DNA of 64,000 nt, taken from contig CM052358.1 of assembly GCA_028551475.1 (NCBI GenBank), forward strand, positions 1,180,501 through 1,244,500. The letters run 5' to 3'. Both the position numbers and the translations under genes were made by a program. A model generated the notes under the pieces. It saw only the letters and a program-made list of their open reading frames with translations, had not been told where the DNA came from and did not search any database. Numbering within the stretch: position 1 is the stretch's first letter; the number at the start of each line of letters is the position of its first letter. This DNA comes from Casuarina equisetifolia. Its lineage: Eukaryota > Streptophyta > Magnoliopsida > Fagales > Casuarinaceae. Below are positions 11,479-22,686 of the stretch, one piece after another.

Positions 11479-12552
11479 TGATCATTTCTATTGAACATTG
11501 TAAAGCTTGTGTAGACTTGGGCATAAGTTTGAAGGCCAAGAAAAAGGGAGTCGTTCTTTTAATTTCTTTCCCTCCGTTTATTCATGTAAACATAACTACT
11601 AAACATGTTATGAAATTGGTGAATTTTCCAAGGACTTCTTGATACATGAAATTCTTCTTGGGTCGTGTTAGATCTTTTCTGTGGGACTTAATGGCTATTA
11701 TAATTTTCTTTTAAGTTTGTTGTTCAATAATATGTAGTCTTAAGCAATTCCCACATAAAGTGAATTTCCTGGGAGTTTGTTTAGTATGAAAATACCCAAA
11801 TAATAATCCCAAGGTTTCTAAACAAATGTTTAGCTTAGTTACAACTTCAGCTTAAACGGTATTCTAATAGGATGTAAATGATCATGTAGACAATAATCAA
11901 CAACAAATGGAGCCTTAATCACAAAACCCACAAATAGCAACAACATTAAGGCTGAGGATTTACATTTTTAAGAAATACTAATATAATTTGAAACATAACT
12001 TGTCAACTCTTATAACCAAACAATTGAATTGTTTAATTGATTAAAAAAATGGATTACAATGAGATCAAGCTTAAACTCCCTTAAATAAAGGTTTGAAACA
12101 CACTTTTTTTCTAAAATATATTGTCATTTTTGCCCCTAGGATGTGCTGAGCTCTTCCTCTTTTGATTCAACTTTTCCTTGCACTTAGATTTACATATCGT
12201 TATTTTGGCAAAATTTACATTTTCGAATGCATTTTATTTTGAAAATATTGAGAAAATCAAAGATTTTATGTGATTTAAGGTTAATGGTTCACACTTAGAA
12301 AGAAACAACAATATATCTATATTTAACAATTCCATTTACTAAGAATTTGTCAGAAAATTTATCTTTTATTTGATCTTTGTGGTGAAGTAGACATGCAATT
12401 GATCAAACAAAAACTCATCAACCATTTACACAAGTGGAATGATGGAAAGAAGTTAAAAGAACTTGTCTCCCTTTTTGGGCCTCTAAAAGAGTACATAACT
12501 CTGCATACACGCTCCAACCTTTAGTGGAAGACTTGAACAAACAAAAAGAAGA
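11479..12552. repeat. Alpha 3' flank and dispersed repeat, copy 4
   Basis: About 11660-12330 is a fourth copy of the dispersed repeat ('GTGTTAGATCTTTTCTGTGG', 'TCTTAAGCAATTCCCACATA', 'CAACTTGTCAACTCTT' in diverged form). It joins on the right the 3' flank of the beta gene ('CTCATCAACCATTTACA'), which is shared with the flank at 19400-19560. There is no gene in this stretch. Confidence 0.55.
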
Positions 12553-14026
12553 CTAAGCTTGCTTTTTGACGTATAGCATAACGTTACACAAGTCTCCAAA
12601 AGGGAAATCAAATAGGATAGGACTGTCATTAGCGTTTGCTATCCAGACCATGTTCGTGAGAAGTGATGCCCTCCACATTTGTTTGATATAATCAATTAGA
12701 AAATTCAATTGAAGTGGCTCATTGACAGCACCCCCGATTATACATTCTGAATTCTGCATAGAACACGAAGGGAAAATTAATTTAGTAATTTATCCTAAAT
12801 TATGCTTCATTGTTTATTCCAAACTATAGAATAAAGGTGGGAAAAAGATGCATTTAGCCTACCTCTGTTTGAAGGACAATTTCTCCGTTCGTTGTTGAGA
12901 ACATCACTTGGTTATTTGTTACAAACATGGAAACTAGGGAGATGAGAATTTATTAGTTAAAAATACAACATTCAAAAGGTCATATCCAAGTAGAAATAAA
13001 GAAATTTTGCAAGTAACAAGAATCTTCTAATCAATATCAAGGTGGATTTATCCCAAATTCTAATCACTAAACAATCACTAATGTAGCTTTTTAAACGAGA
13101 AGCAAATCATTTCCATGTGTTGTATAAAGACATATAAATTCAAAGAAATTCATTTAACTAACCCATCACTAAGTTTGATAACAACCAAAATGCTTATGCA
13201 AACTTCTTACCCACAAAAACATAAACCAATCAATTCGATCACCCAACTGAAATTTGAAAGGATAGTGAGAGAAAGATGAATACCTACGGCCGAAGGGCAA
13301 ACCAGACGCCTCAGAATGACTCTAAATTTCTTTGCAGTGATGCCGACAACCAGCTGGTATTGTACGTGTGAGTAATCGGGTGGTTTGTGGTCGTTGTCGA
13401 CGGCATGCAAAGGCAAGTAACCACAAAGCTCGAGGTCAGTGCCTGATCCAATCCATAATCGGAGAATCTTGAGACAATGAGAACCCAAAAGAAATTGCTC
13501 GGTTCAAGGAATCACAAGAAACACGGCTACCATGATATCCATAAACAAAATCCCTAAGACGATATTGCTCAAGAAAACAAAAGTTTCAGCAGAAATAGAG
13601 GATTCAAGAAATCTACTCAAGAAAATTCTTGACCATTAATGATAAGTGCCAAGAAAGAGAGACTTAGAAAGAAGTAATCACAAGAAGTCGAGTGAGAGGT
13701 ACTTAACTGTGATGGTGAATCAAGAACTGGACAACTGGATCGCCATATTCGCCATACAAGGTGAGGCTTTCCCCGTCATACACCCTGACCAGCAAGCTGA
13801 AGATGTCATAGATGCTGATAACAGTTTCCCCTTCCCCATCGCACTCGAAGAACTCGAGGTCTGCTGGTAGCAATCGCAGAACCCCCATCGTAGTTTGTTC
13901 ATAGCTCATGAGCGTGAGCGATATCCCTTCAGGTGAATATCTGACAAAGCCACCCACAGAAAGACCGAAAAGCGGCCAGATGGCCCTCCTCAGAAGGCTG
14001 CCTTGGTGAACATTGAAATATAACAT
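12553..14026 (-). CDS. Divergent PCNA-like sliding clamp protein, beta class
   Basis: Four exons on the - strand: 14026-13708, 13442-13284, 12933-12863, 12753-12553; phases 1, 1, 0; 750 nt, 249 residues. All junctions have GT/AG. Landmarks: QGSLLRRAIWPL near residue 8-19, YSPEGISLTLM, FFECDGEGETVISIYDI, then the connector-like LHAVDNDHKPPDYSHVQY, VVGITAKKFRVILRRL, TNNQVMFSTTNGEIVLQTE and NEPLQLNF...MWRAS. The basic residues expected on the DNA side (the R-R pair of exon 1, the K/R set in AKKFRVILRR, the R before AS) are largely kept. Lys164 of PCNA is replaced by Asn166. The end is LYVKKQA with no acidic tail. It is divergently paired with the broken gamma copy starting at 14351, with an E2F-type site between. 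A nuclear clamp role is inferred; nothing shows that it forms a ring. Confidence 0.75.
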
Positions 14027-14350
14027 GGTGAACAGAAAGATTGAGAAAGAAGGGAGATTTTGGCGGGAAAGCTATGGCGTTTTCTCTTTAATGCAAAATA
14101 GTAGTTAGTTGACACTCTTGGTTTTCTAACTGATTATGCCCCTTTTATTTTGAAATGAAAAATTAACAATAATTTCTTAAATTAACAAAAATTAAAAAAT
14201 TACAAGTAATGATAACTACTATTTTGTATTAAAAAAAAAAGGCATCCAGTTAGAAAACCCTATTGTTGACTAACTACTATTTTGTATTCAAGAGAAAACG
14301 CCATAGCTTTCCTTCCAACACTTCCTTCTTTCGCAATCTCTCTCTCCACC
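14027..14350. promoter_or_regulatory. Divergent promoter between beta and gamma copies
   Basis: 324 bp between the beta ATG (14026, leftward) and the ancestral gamma ATG (14351, rightward). GGCGGGAAA at 14062-14070 is the E2F-type site facing the beta gene, 35 bp from its ATG, within the conserved CGCCATAGCTTTCCCGC block. The matching block on the gamma side (14298-14316) reads TTTCCTTCC, so that site has decayed along with its gene. Confidence 0.6.
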
Positions 14351-16478
14351 ATGATATATTTGATCTTCATTTCTTGCGTCTTTAATTAGTGCTAATCTAA
14401 TTCTATTATTCTATCTTTATTTTAATTTAAGCTATTAGAAAAATATTTCTTTTAAAGATTATTTTTTTCAAAGAAGATTTCAATTTCCAATTTGGTAATT
14501 ACATATCTAAGTTCTTTTAAGTCAACAGACACAAGCTAGCATACTGATTATTATTTTTTTGTTCATCTTTTAACAATAACATTGTGAGTGATCCCTCTTT
14601 TCTACATAAATTTTAATTAGAATGCAAATGTATCAAAAATAATGTTATCAAGTTACATATGCTATTAGAAATTTATAAAATAAAACAAAAAGAGTTGAGT
14701 TCGTAGAGAATTGAGCGAATGAATAGGATACTGCTCATCCTATCTTGACAAGAACATATCCTTTGTTCTCATCTAAATGGACAGTAGAGAATAGTTCTAT
14801 CCTTATCCACCCCTGCACCATCTTTGCATTGCCATCTCTTCTACCCTATATTTATAAATAGAGGTAAAAAAATAAAATAAAATAAAATAAAAGGGAGAAG
14901 CCATAATTCTATGCTTAGAGAAGAACATAGAAAACATGTTTTTCTTTTTTTAACGTATTTATATCTCCCTTATCCATGGTGGGTTGTTGAGCAATTGTTG
15001 TGGTCCGTCCTTCCCAGAACGATCGAGCAGTCCCCTTCGGCCAATCATTTTCCATTTCGATTTGATTGGACATAACAGACTCAATACGGTTGCCTTCTGA
15101 GGAGGGCCCTCTGGCATTCATAACGACGGCTTTGTCAGATATTCACCTGCGGGAATATCAGTGACATTCATCAACCAAGAAGGAACTTTAATGGCGGTTC
15201 TGCAACTGCGGTCATCAGACTTCCAGATCTTCGCGTGCGATGGGTAGGCGATCACCGCTGTCAAGGTCGGTGACTTGCGCAAGACGCTGAGCCAGGTCCG
15301 TGTCGAGGAAAGCCTCACCATGGAGGCCGATTATGAGGATTCTGTTGCCCAGTTCTCGATTCGGCATCACAGTTACGTACCTCTTAGTTTCTTGTGATGA
15401 CCTCTTAATGATCAAGCATTTTCTTGGAATTTTCTTCTGCAACTTAAAGCAGATTTCTTGGACAATATCTTAGCCTTGTTTCTTTTGATTCCTTTGGGTT
15501 CTCCGATTATGTATTGCATCAGGGACTTACGCTAAGAGGGATGTAAGCTTGCCTTTATATTACGTCGAAGGCGACGGCGAACTACTGGATCAGTCTGGAG
15601 AAGTATACGATCTGGTAGTTGGCATAACTGCAAGGAAATTTAGATTCATTCTCACTCATCTGGTAACCCCTTCGGACAGAGGTATTCATCTTAAACCTTG
15701 TCAAATAACGCAGGAGATTCTTGTTGCTTGCAAAATTTCTTTATTTCTACTGAGATATTTCCTTCTTGATTTTGTGTTTTTTAAACAAATGAATGTTCGT
15801 CGCCCCAGTTTCCATTTTTATAACGGATAACCTAGTGAAGTTCTCTACAACGAATGGGGATATTGTCCTTCAGAGAGAGGTAGGCTAATTAACATGCAAA
15901 TTCCATCTTTCCCACCTTCATTTCCCTACCAATTTTTGCTCCACTTTGGTTCTTTTGTGTAGGCTAGCATCGTAGTTTTCTTGTCAATTTTCTGAATATA
16001 TTTTGGTAAAACTATGCGAAACTATGATAGTTTGATCCGAGCCTTATTTCTATTAAAATTTTGTTAGAAGGTTTACTTTTTCTTTCAAAATAAACTTGTA
16101 AGAAAGGAAAACACTACCATATATATGGAGCATAATATATTAGTATACAAACAATTTGGAATACATATTAGAGTTCAATATGCTCTATTCTTTAAGCATC
16201 GATAAACATTTCTTATAAGGATTAGTTTTGCCTAAGCTAAGAACTTCCTTAATTATTTTTTTTTGTGTTTCATGCAACATTCAGAATGTATAATTGGGGG
16301 TATCGTGAATAAGCCAGTTCAATTGAATTTTGCAACTGAACATAGTAATAAACTATGGACAGCATCACTTCTCTCAAGCATTGTCTGGATACTAGAATAT
16401 GAAAAAAGGCTTATCCTATTCAATTTTCCTTCCGAAGCTTTGGGTAACATTATGTTTTACTTCCTTAATAATCCTTAG
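14351..16478 (+). pseudogene. PCNA-like gamma pseudogene with split exon 1
   Basis: The start (ATGATATATTT, 14351) is followed by about 720 bp of foreign sequence; exon 1 then resumes near 15090 (CTTCTGAGGAGGGCCCTCTG) and runs to 15371. That part carries a TAG after ...FACDG and a deletion near its beginning. Exon 2 (15523-15681, LYYVEGDGELLDQSGEVYDL...) and exon 3 (15809-15879, SIFITDNLVKFSTTNGDIVLQRE) are open with good splice sites. Exon 4 (16278-16478, HSECIIGG...FYFLNNP) is open but its acceptor reads CAA. The insert holds a TATA-like stretch (TATATTTATAAATAGAGG, near 14850) and an AAAAT microsatellite; its origin is unknown. The lesions make a functional product unlikely. Confidence 0.75.
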
Positions 16479-16543
16479 TTTTCATCTTGTTTGACCAAGT
16501 CTTCCTTTGCACTCTTTTGAAGAGCAAGAAAAGGATGCTTGTT

Positions 16544-17716
16544 CTTTTTGAAAGGTCCCTAATTACCTAAGAAGGGGGTTGAATTAGGTAATAAAGGCTA
16601 AAAATTTTCTTTTTAATTATTTATTTTGTCTAATCACAATTAATTAAAATAAAATAAACAAACAAGTAAACAGCCAAGGAAAATAGCACACGAAAATTTG
16701 GGAGGTGGTTCGGCCCACAAGTTGGCACCTAATCCACCCTACTTTAGTTTCCCCACTAAAGCCCTATATCAAAAACGGCTATGAATAAGCCAAATTACAA
16801 GGGATTCTCAATCCCCTTTAAACCCATAATACAAAAATTTCTCTCCCCGAAATTTCCTATTCTATAATTCTTTCAATATCAAATATAATATCAATCAAAT
16901 ACAAAACATATGATTTCAAAGAAAGTCCTAAATCACGGTTTCTGAATAATAAGCTCTAAATCAATTTACACTTAGACAGATTATCAAGTGAAGATCATAG
17001 TGTAAAATCAATGCAATAGAACTTAATACAAGCAAGTATGAAATGAAATCACCGAGTAATCAGAGTGGCGTGATTCAGAATTCGTGTTGCACTGCTTGAT
17101 GTAGCTTTTTCGAGAGGTGCCTTTGAAATCAATCGAATTAAATCCTTTATAGACAAATCCTTAACCTCTTCCCAAAATTCTTGTCAATCCAACGGCTAGA
17201 TTGCAAGATTTTAGCCATTAACTTCTTTAGGGTTTCCTCGAAATGGAAGGCAAGTAGGAGAGAGGAGATTTGTGCTTTAATTGGAACCTTCGAGTCTTTT
17301 ATGAAACGACATCATTTCTTTAATGTTCCAACTTGAATATAATGTAGTCCCTTGTGCCGGAATGTGTTCACTCTTGACTTGTTAAGTCAACCTTTTACTG
17401 ATGTAATATGTGGCAATTCTTTTGTCATACACTTGTTATGACTTATCCGTACAACAATATGTTATTTCTTACCATAATTAATTTCAACAATATTTGAATG
17501 ATTATATCTATAAATTTAAAATTCAAATGACATTAACTCTCATAAATATTCCTTTATGATTTGAAAATCAAATCAATCATAATAGAAAGGAAATATTAGT
17601 TATATTCAAATCAAAACGTAATTCAATTTAGAATAGAACATTTATAGAACAAATCAAATAAAGAAACGAATTTAAAAGTTTTGCATTTATTAAAACCGAA
17701 TTTTTCCAACACTTTT
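16544..17716. mobile_element. Solo LTR-like insertion (fossil)
   Basis: A 1163-bp insertion, 16549-17711, begins TGAAAGG and ends CCAACA (TG...CA ends) and is flanked by the 5-bp direct repeat CTTTT (16544-16548 and 17712-17716). It interrupts the gamma 3' flank, which is continuous in the other copies ('GTTCTTTTAACTTC'). These are the marks of an LTR left alone after recombination. No coding sequence is present. The family is not determined; the internal 'GGAGGTGGTTCGGCCCA' word is of a type often seen in plant LTRs. The age is unknown, but it is younger than the duplication that made this gamma copy. Confidence 0.75.
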
Positions 17717-18189
17717 AACTTCTTTCACTCATAAATGGTTTATGAGTTTTTGTTTGATTGATCACTTGTCTACTTAAGTACAAGGATCAAATAAAAGATG
17801 GATTTTTTGGTAAATGAAATTGTTAAATGTGGATAGATTGTTGTTTTTGCACATGTATGAACTTACTATTCTTAAATTGTCTAAAACTTTTTATGTTCTT
17901 GATATTTTTATATAACTTTATAATTCTTCTAACAAATTAAAGATATAATCTACCCATATTTTTGTTACAAGATCAATTAAAAAAATTGTTTAATTACTTT
18001 ACTATAGTGTGTGACATTATAAAAATTGATCTCTATAATTTTTAACTTTAAAGTAGTCAACAAAAATCTAATGTGGACCAGTTAACAAAAAAATATGTAA
18101 TAAATTGAGATTTTTATATCGATAATATTACTTAATAAATTATAACATTAGTAGTGATATAGTAAAGTAGCTAATTTCATACATTGTAA

Positions 18190-18450
18190 TCAGTAGCTTT
18201 TCCGCCGACCGCTTTCGTGTTGCACAATCTTGTTATATTTCAAGATTCATCAAGCTTGCCTCCTAATTAGTTTAGATTCGTTCTCCGGCACAACAAGGAA
18301 GAATACATCTCCTAATCTTGAGTTATGCGGAGAATGAAGCTAAATTTCTTAGGGTTTACGCCGTCAACCAGATCGTGAATATGCGACAAAGCCTTTATCA
18401 TGAATATGCAACATCAATGAAGCTTGAAATGTATCATGGTGGAGAGAAAG
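18190..18450. pseudogene. Exon-1 scraps of a PCNA-like gene, fold-back arrangement (1)
   Basis: Left arm (about 18195-18265): promoter-like CTTTTCCGCCGACCGC and a start-like piece (TTATATTTCAAGATTCATCAAGC). Right arm, on the - strand (about 18370-18445): CCACCATGATACATTTCAAG read leftwards, followed by GGCTTTGTCGCATATTCAC. Between them lies a segment shared with 23350-23500 and 26110-26180 (GATTCGTTCTCCGG and its complement). It is a relic of a fourth, exon-1-only lineage; no product is expected. Confidence 0.5.
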
Positions 18451-18489
18451 ATATAGAAATGATATCATATGAAAATTAATAAAGAATTA

Positions 18490-19380
18490 GAAACTCGACT
18501 TCTTGCTATATAAAATTGTTAAAGAATGTTAGATTGTTGTTTCTATAGGCATAGAAACTATTTTTCTTAGATCGTGTTAGATCTTTTTTGTAGGACTTAA
18601 TGGGTATTATGACTTTCTTTTAAGTTTCTTGTTCAATAATATGTTAATCAGCATTGGTGTAGATATAAAATATAGGACAACACAAAATCAATCAAAGCAT
18701 AGAAAGAGACAACTCATATGGTGGTTCAATCCAATACAATCTTGATGCCTATGTTCATCCTCATTTTTGTTTTTTTTTTTTTGTTTTTGTTTTTAAAATT
18801 AAATTGATTAAAGTCTACTTTACTACTTTACTTTTCAACCTTATATAGTCTTAAACGATTCCCACATGAAGTAAATTTTAGGAGAATTTGTTTAGTCTAA
18901 AAATACCCAAATAATAATCCTAGGGTTTATAAGCAAATGTTTAGCCTAGTTACAATTTCAGCTCAAATGGTATTCTAATAGGATCTAAATGATCATATAA
19001 AAATGATCAACAACAAATGAAGCCTTAATCACAAGACCCATAAATAGCAACAACATTAGAGTTGCGGATTTATAGTTTAAGAGATGTTAATATAACTTGA
19101 AACACAACTTGTCAACTCTTGTAATCAAACAATTGAATTGTTTTATTGAACAAAAAATGGATTACAATGAGGTCAAACTTAAAATCCCTTAAATAAAGGT
19201 TTGGAATGCACCCTTTTTTCTATAGAAATATCATCATTTTGCCCCTAGGAAGTGTCAAGCCTTTCATCTTTTGATTCAACTTCTCCTTCCACACATTAGA
19301 TAGAGGAAACATTATTTTGGAAGGTTCTATACTTAACAATTTCATTTACCAAGAATTCATCAGAAAATTTATCTTTTATT
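18490..19380 (+). repeat. Alpha 3' flank remnant and dispersed repeat, copy 5
   Basis: 18490-18600 matches the 3' flank of the alpha genes ('TAGATTGTTGTTTCTATAGG', then 'CGTGTTAGATCTTTTTTG'), although no alpha exons remain here. The dispersed repeat follows to about 19330 ('GGTGGTTCAATCCAATACAA', 'CAACCTTATATAGTCTTAAA', 'CCTAGGGTTTATAAGCAAAT'). The position, before a leftward beta gene, is the same as in the other modules, so an alpha gene was probably lost from this one. Confidence 0.55.
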
Positions 19381-19562
19381 TGATCCTTGTAGTTATGTAG
19401 ACAAGCGATTGATGGAACAAAAACTCATCAACCATTTACATGAGTGGAATGATGGAAAAGTTAAAGGAACTAGTCTCCCTTTTTGGGCCTCTAAAAGAGT
19501 ACATAACTCTGCATACACACACTCCAAGCCTTAATGGAAGACTTGGTCAAACAAAAAGAACA

Positions 19563-20936
19563 CTAAGATTGCTTCTTGGCATATAGCATAACGTTTCCCA
19601 GATATCCAAAAGGGAAATTGAACATGATACGACTATCATTAGCGTTTTCTATCCAGACCATGCTCGTGAGAAGTGATGCCCTCCACATATGTTTGATATG
19701 ATCAATTAGAAAATTCAATTGAAGTGGCTCATTGATAGCACTCCCAATTATACATTCTGAATCCTGCATAGAACACGAAAGGAAAAGTAATTTACTAAGT
19801 TCCAAGCTTATGCCAAACTATTCTCCAATTTCCTAAATTATGCTTGAGTGTTTATTCCAAACTATAGAATAAATATAGGAAAAAGATGTATTTAGGCTAC
19901 CTCTGTTCGAAGGACAATTTCTCGATTTGTTGTTGAGAACTTCACTTGGTTATTTGTTATAAACATGGAAACTGGGGAGATAAACATTTATTAGTTAAAA
20001 ATACAGCATTCAAAAGGGAATATTTAAGTAGAAATATATATATTCTTTTTGCAAGCAACAAGAATCTTCTGAGTTATTTAGCAAGTTTTGAGAACTATCC
20101 TTTAAGAGTTAGAGCATCCCTAAGGTACACTAATCAATATCAAGGTGAATTTTATCCTTTTCTAGGGTTGTTCTGTAGTATCCCTAAAGGAATTTGCATG
20201 TGTTGTATAAAGACATTTAAAATTCTTACCCACAAAAACATAAAACATAAAACATAAAACATAAAACAATCAATTCGATCACCCAACTGAAATTTGAAAG
20301 CACGGTGAGAGAAAGATGAATACCTACGGCCGAAGGCGCAACCAGACGCCTCAGAATGACTCTAAATTTCTTGGCAGTGATGGCAACAACCAGGTGGTAT
20401 TCTACTTGTGAGTAATCGGGTGGTTTGTCGTCGTTGTCGACGTCATGCAAAGGCAAGTAACCAGAAAGCCCGACGGTACTGCCTGATAGAATCCATAAAT
20501 CCAAATGAATTTGCTCGGTTCAAGAAATCCACTTAAGAAAATGCTTGATCACTAATGACTAAGTGCCAAGAAAGAGAGACTTAGAAAGAAGTAAAAGTCG
20601 AGTGAGAGGTACTTAACCGTGATGCAGGATCAAGAACTGGGCATCTGGATCCCCATAATCGCCATACATGGTGAGGCTTTGGTCGTCATCCACCATGAGC
20701 AGCAAGTCGTAGATGTCATAGACGCTGATAATAGTGTTCCCTTCCCCATCGCACTGGAAGAACTGGAGGTCTGCTGATCGCAATCGCAGAACCCCCACCG
20801 TAGTTTGTTCATAGCTCATGAACGTAAGCCATATCCCTTCAGGTGAATATCTGACAAAACCGCCCTCACGAAAACCGTAAAGCGGCCAGAGGGCCCTTTT
20901 CAGAAGGCCACCTTGTTGAATCTTGAAATATATCAT
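19563..20936 (-). CDS. Divergent PCNA-like sliding clamp protein, beta class
   Basis: Four exons on the - strand: 20936-20618, 20482-20324, 19971-19901, 19763-19563; phases 1, 1, 0; 750 nt, 249 residues, every junction GT/AG (first donor GTTAAGTA). Landmarks: QQGGLLKRALWPL, YSPEGIWLTFM, LRLRSADLQFFQCDGEGNT, YGDYGDPDAQFLI, connector-like LHDVDNDDKPPDYSQVEY, ITAKKFRVILRRL, TNNQVKFSTTNREIVLRTE, NEPLQLNF and MWRAS. PCNA Lys164 corresponds to Asn166. It ends LYAKKQS with no acidic tail. It shares a 235-bp divergent promoter with the gamma gene at 21172. Its exon 1 is nearly the same as that of the truncated copy at 24047, its recent duplicate. A DNA-clamp-like role is inferred from fold-level similarity only. 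Confidence 0.78.
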
Positions 20937-21171
20937 TTCAAAAGATTGAGAAAGAAGGAAGTGTTGGCGGGAAAGCTATGGCGTTTGCTAACTGGATGCC
21001 GTTTTTATTTTGAAATGAAAATTAACATAAATTAAAAAAAAATACAAGTAATGAAAAAAATGTAATGAAATGAGTAGGTTATATAAGTAATTTGTTATAC
21101 AAAAATATCAAAGAGAAAACGCCATAGCTTTCCCGCTGACACTTCCTTCTTTCGCGATCTCTCTCTCCACC
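20937..21171. promoter_or_regulatory. Divergent beta/gamma promoter with two E2F-type sites
   Basis: Only 235 bp separate the two start codons. GGCGGGAAA at 20967-20975 faces the beta gene (30 bp from its ATG) and TTTCCCGC at 21129-21136 faces the gamma gene (35 bp from its ATG). Each is the end of a CGCCATAGCTTTCCCGC-type block, so the two genes are likely to be switched on together in S phase. The E2F reading is from the consensus alone. Confidence 0.65.
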
Positions 21172-22686
21172 ATGATACATTTCAAGCTTCACCAAGGTGA
21201 TCTTCTGAAGAAGGCCATCTGGCCGCTCCTCGGCATTCGTCCCGACGGCTTTTTCAGATATTCACCTGAGGGAATATCGTTGATATTCCAAAGAGGAGCT
21301 TTTGTGGCAGTTCTGCAATTGCGATCATCGGACTTCCAGATCTTCGAGTGCGATGGGAATGGCATTGGCGCTGTCAACATCGATGAGTTGTTCATGATCC
21401 TGCTTAGGGTCGATGTCGAGCAAAGCCTCGCCATGTATGCCGATTATGGGGATGATGTTGCCCAATTCTTGATTCAGCATCACAGTTACGTACCTCTTAA
21501 TGATCAAGCATTTTCTTGGAACTTTCTTGAGCAATATCTTAGCCTTCTTTCCTGTGATTCCTTGAACCGATCCACCTCAAACTCTTTTGGGCTCTCCTTG
21601 TCTTAAGATTCTCCGATTATGTATTGCATCAGGGACTTACGTCGGGGGGTTTCATCACTTGTCTTTATTTCACGTCGACGACGATGACGATGTACCTGAT
21701 ACGTCTGGAGCAGTTTACGATCTGGTAGTTGGCATAACTCCAAGGAAATTTAGATTCATTCTCAATCATCTGGTAACCCCTTCGGACAGAGGTATTCATC
21801 TTAAACCTTGTTAAATAACGCAGAAGAATCTTGTTGCTCGCAAAATTTCATTATTTCTACTTTGATATTTCCTTTTTGAATAGTGTGTTTTTTTACTAAT
21901 GAATGCTTGTCGCCTTAGTTTCTATTTTTATAACAGATAACCTAGTGAAGTTCTCTACAACGAAGGGGGAAATTGTCCTTCAAAGAGAGGTAGGCAAACT
22001 ACCATGAAAATGCATCTTTCCACTTTGGTTCTTATGTGTAGGCTAACTATCATTGTTTTCTTGTCAAAATAAACTTGGAAGAAAGGAAAACACTACCACA
22101 TATATAAAGCATAATTTATCAATACATAGACAATGTGAAATACATTTTAGATTTTAATATGTCATAATCTTTAAGCATGGATAAACATTTCTTATAAAGA
22201 TTAAGTTCAAAAGTAAAATTGTGTTTTTATTAAAACTTAGTGTCTAATATCATGTTAGAAAGCTTGTTTCTTTTTTTTTAAAAAAAAAAAACTTATAAGA
22301 GAGGATAACACCTCCAAATATGCACAACATGTTAGTATGTTAATAATGTAACACATACCAAATCTTTACAAAGTCATATGTAAATAGTTTGAAGTCAACA
22401 CTTGAGCATAATTTAGAAAATTGGAGAATAGATTTGCCTAAGCTTAGAACTTACAAAATTATTTTTTTCTTTGTGTTGTATGCAGGATTCAGAATGTATA
22501 ATTGGTGGTGCCCTGAATGAGCCAGTTGTATTGAATTTTGCAACTAACTATATGGAACAATTATGGATAGCATCACTCTTCTCAAACATAGTTTGGATAC
22601 TAGAATCTGAAAAAATGCTTATCTTGTTCAATTTCCCAAATGAAACTTTGGGTAACATTATGTTTTATTTCCCTAATAATCTTTAG
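21172..22686 (+). CDS. Divergent PCNA-like sliding clamp protein, gamma class
   Basis: Four exons: 21172-21484, 21633-21791, 21919-21989, 22486-22686; phases 1, 1, 0; 744 nt, 247 residues (plant PCNA is about 264). Landmarks: HQGDLLKKAIWPLLGI (7-22), YSPEGISLIF (30-39), VAVLQLRSSDFQIFECDGN (45-63), NIDELF, MYADYGDDVAQFLI, then the acidic connector-like LFHVDDDDDVPDTSGAVY, GITPRKFRFILNHL, ITDNLVKFSTTKGEIVLQRE, NEPVVLNFATNYMEQLW and GNIMFYFPNNL. PCNA Lys164 falls on Asp164. The residue at the PCNA Lys217 position is Ile here but Lys in the twin gene at 24252. No acidic tail follows the last strand. The strong Kozak-like CCACCATG and the E2F-type site upstream support this start. The clamp-family call is from my own alignment; partners and activity are unknown. 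Confidence 0.8.
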
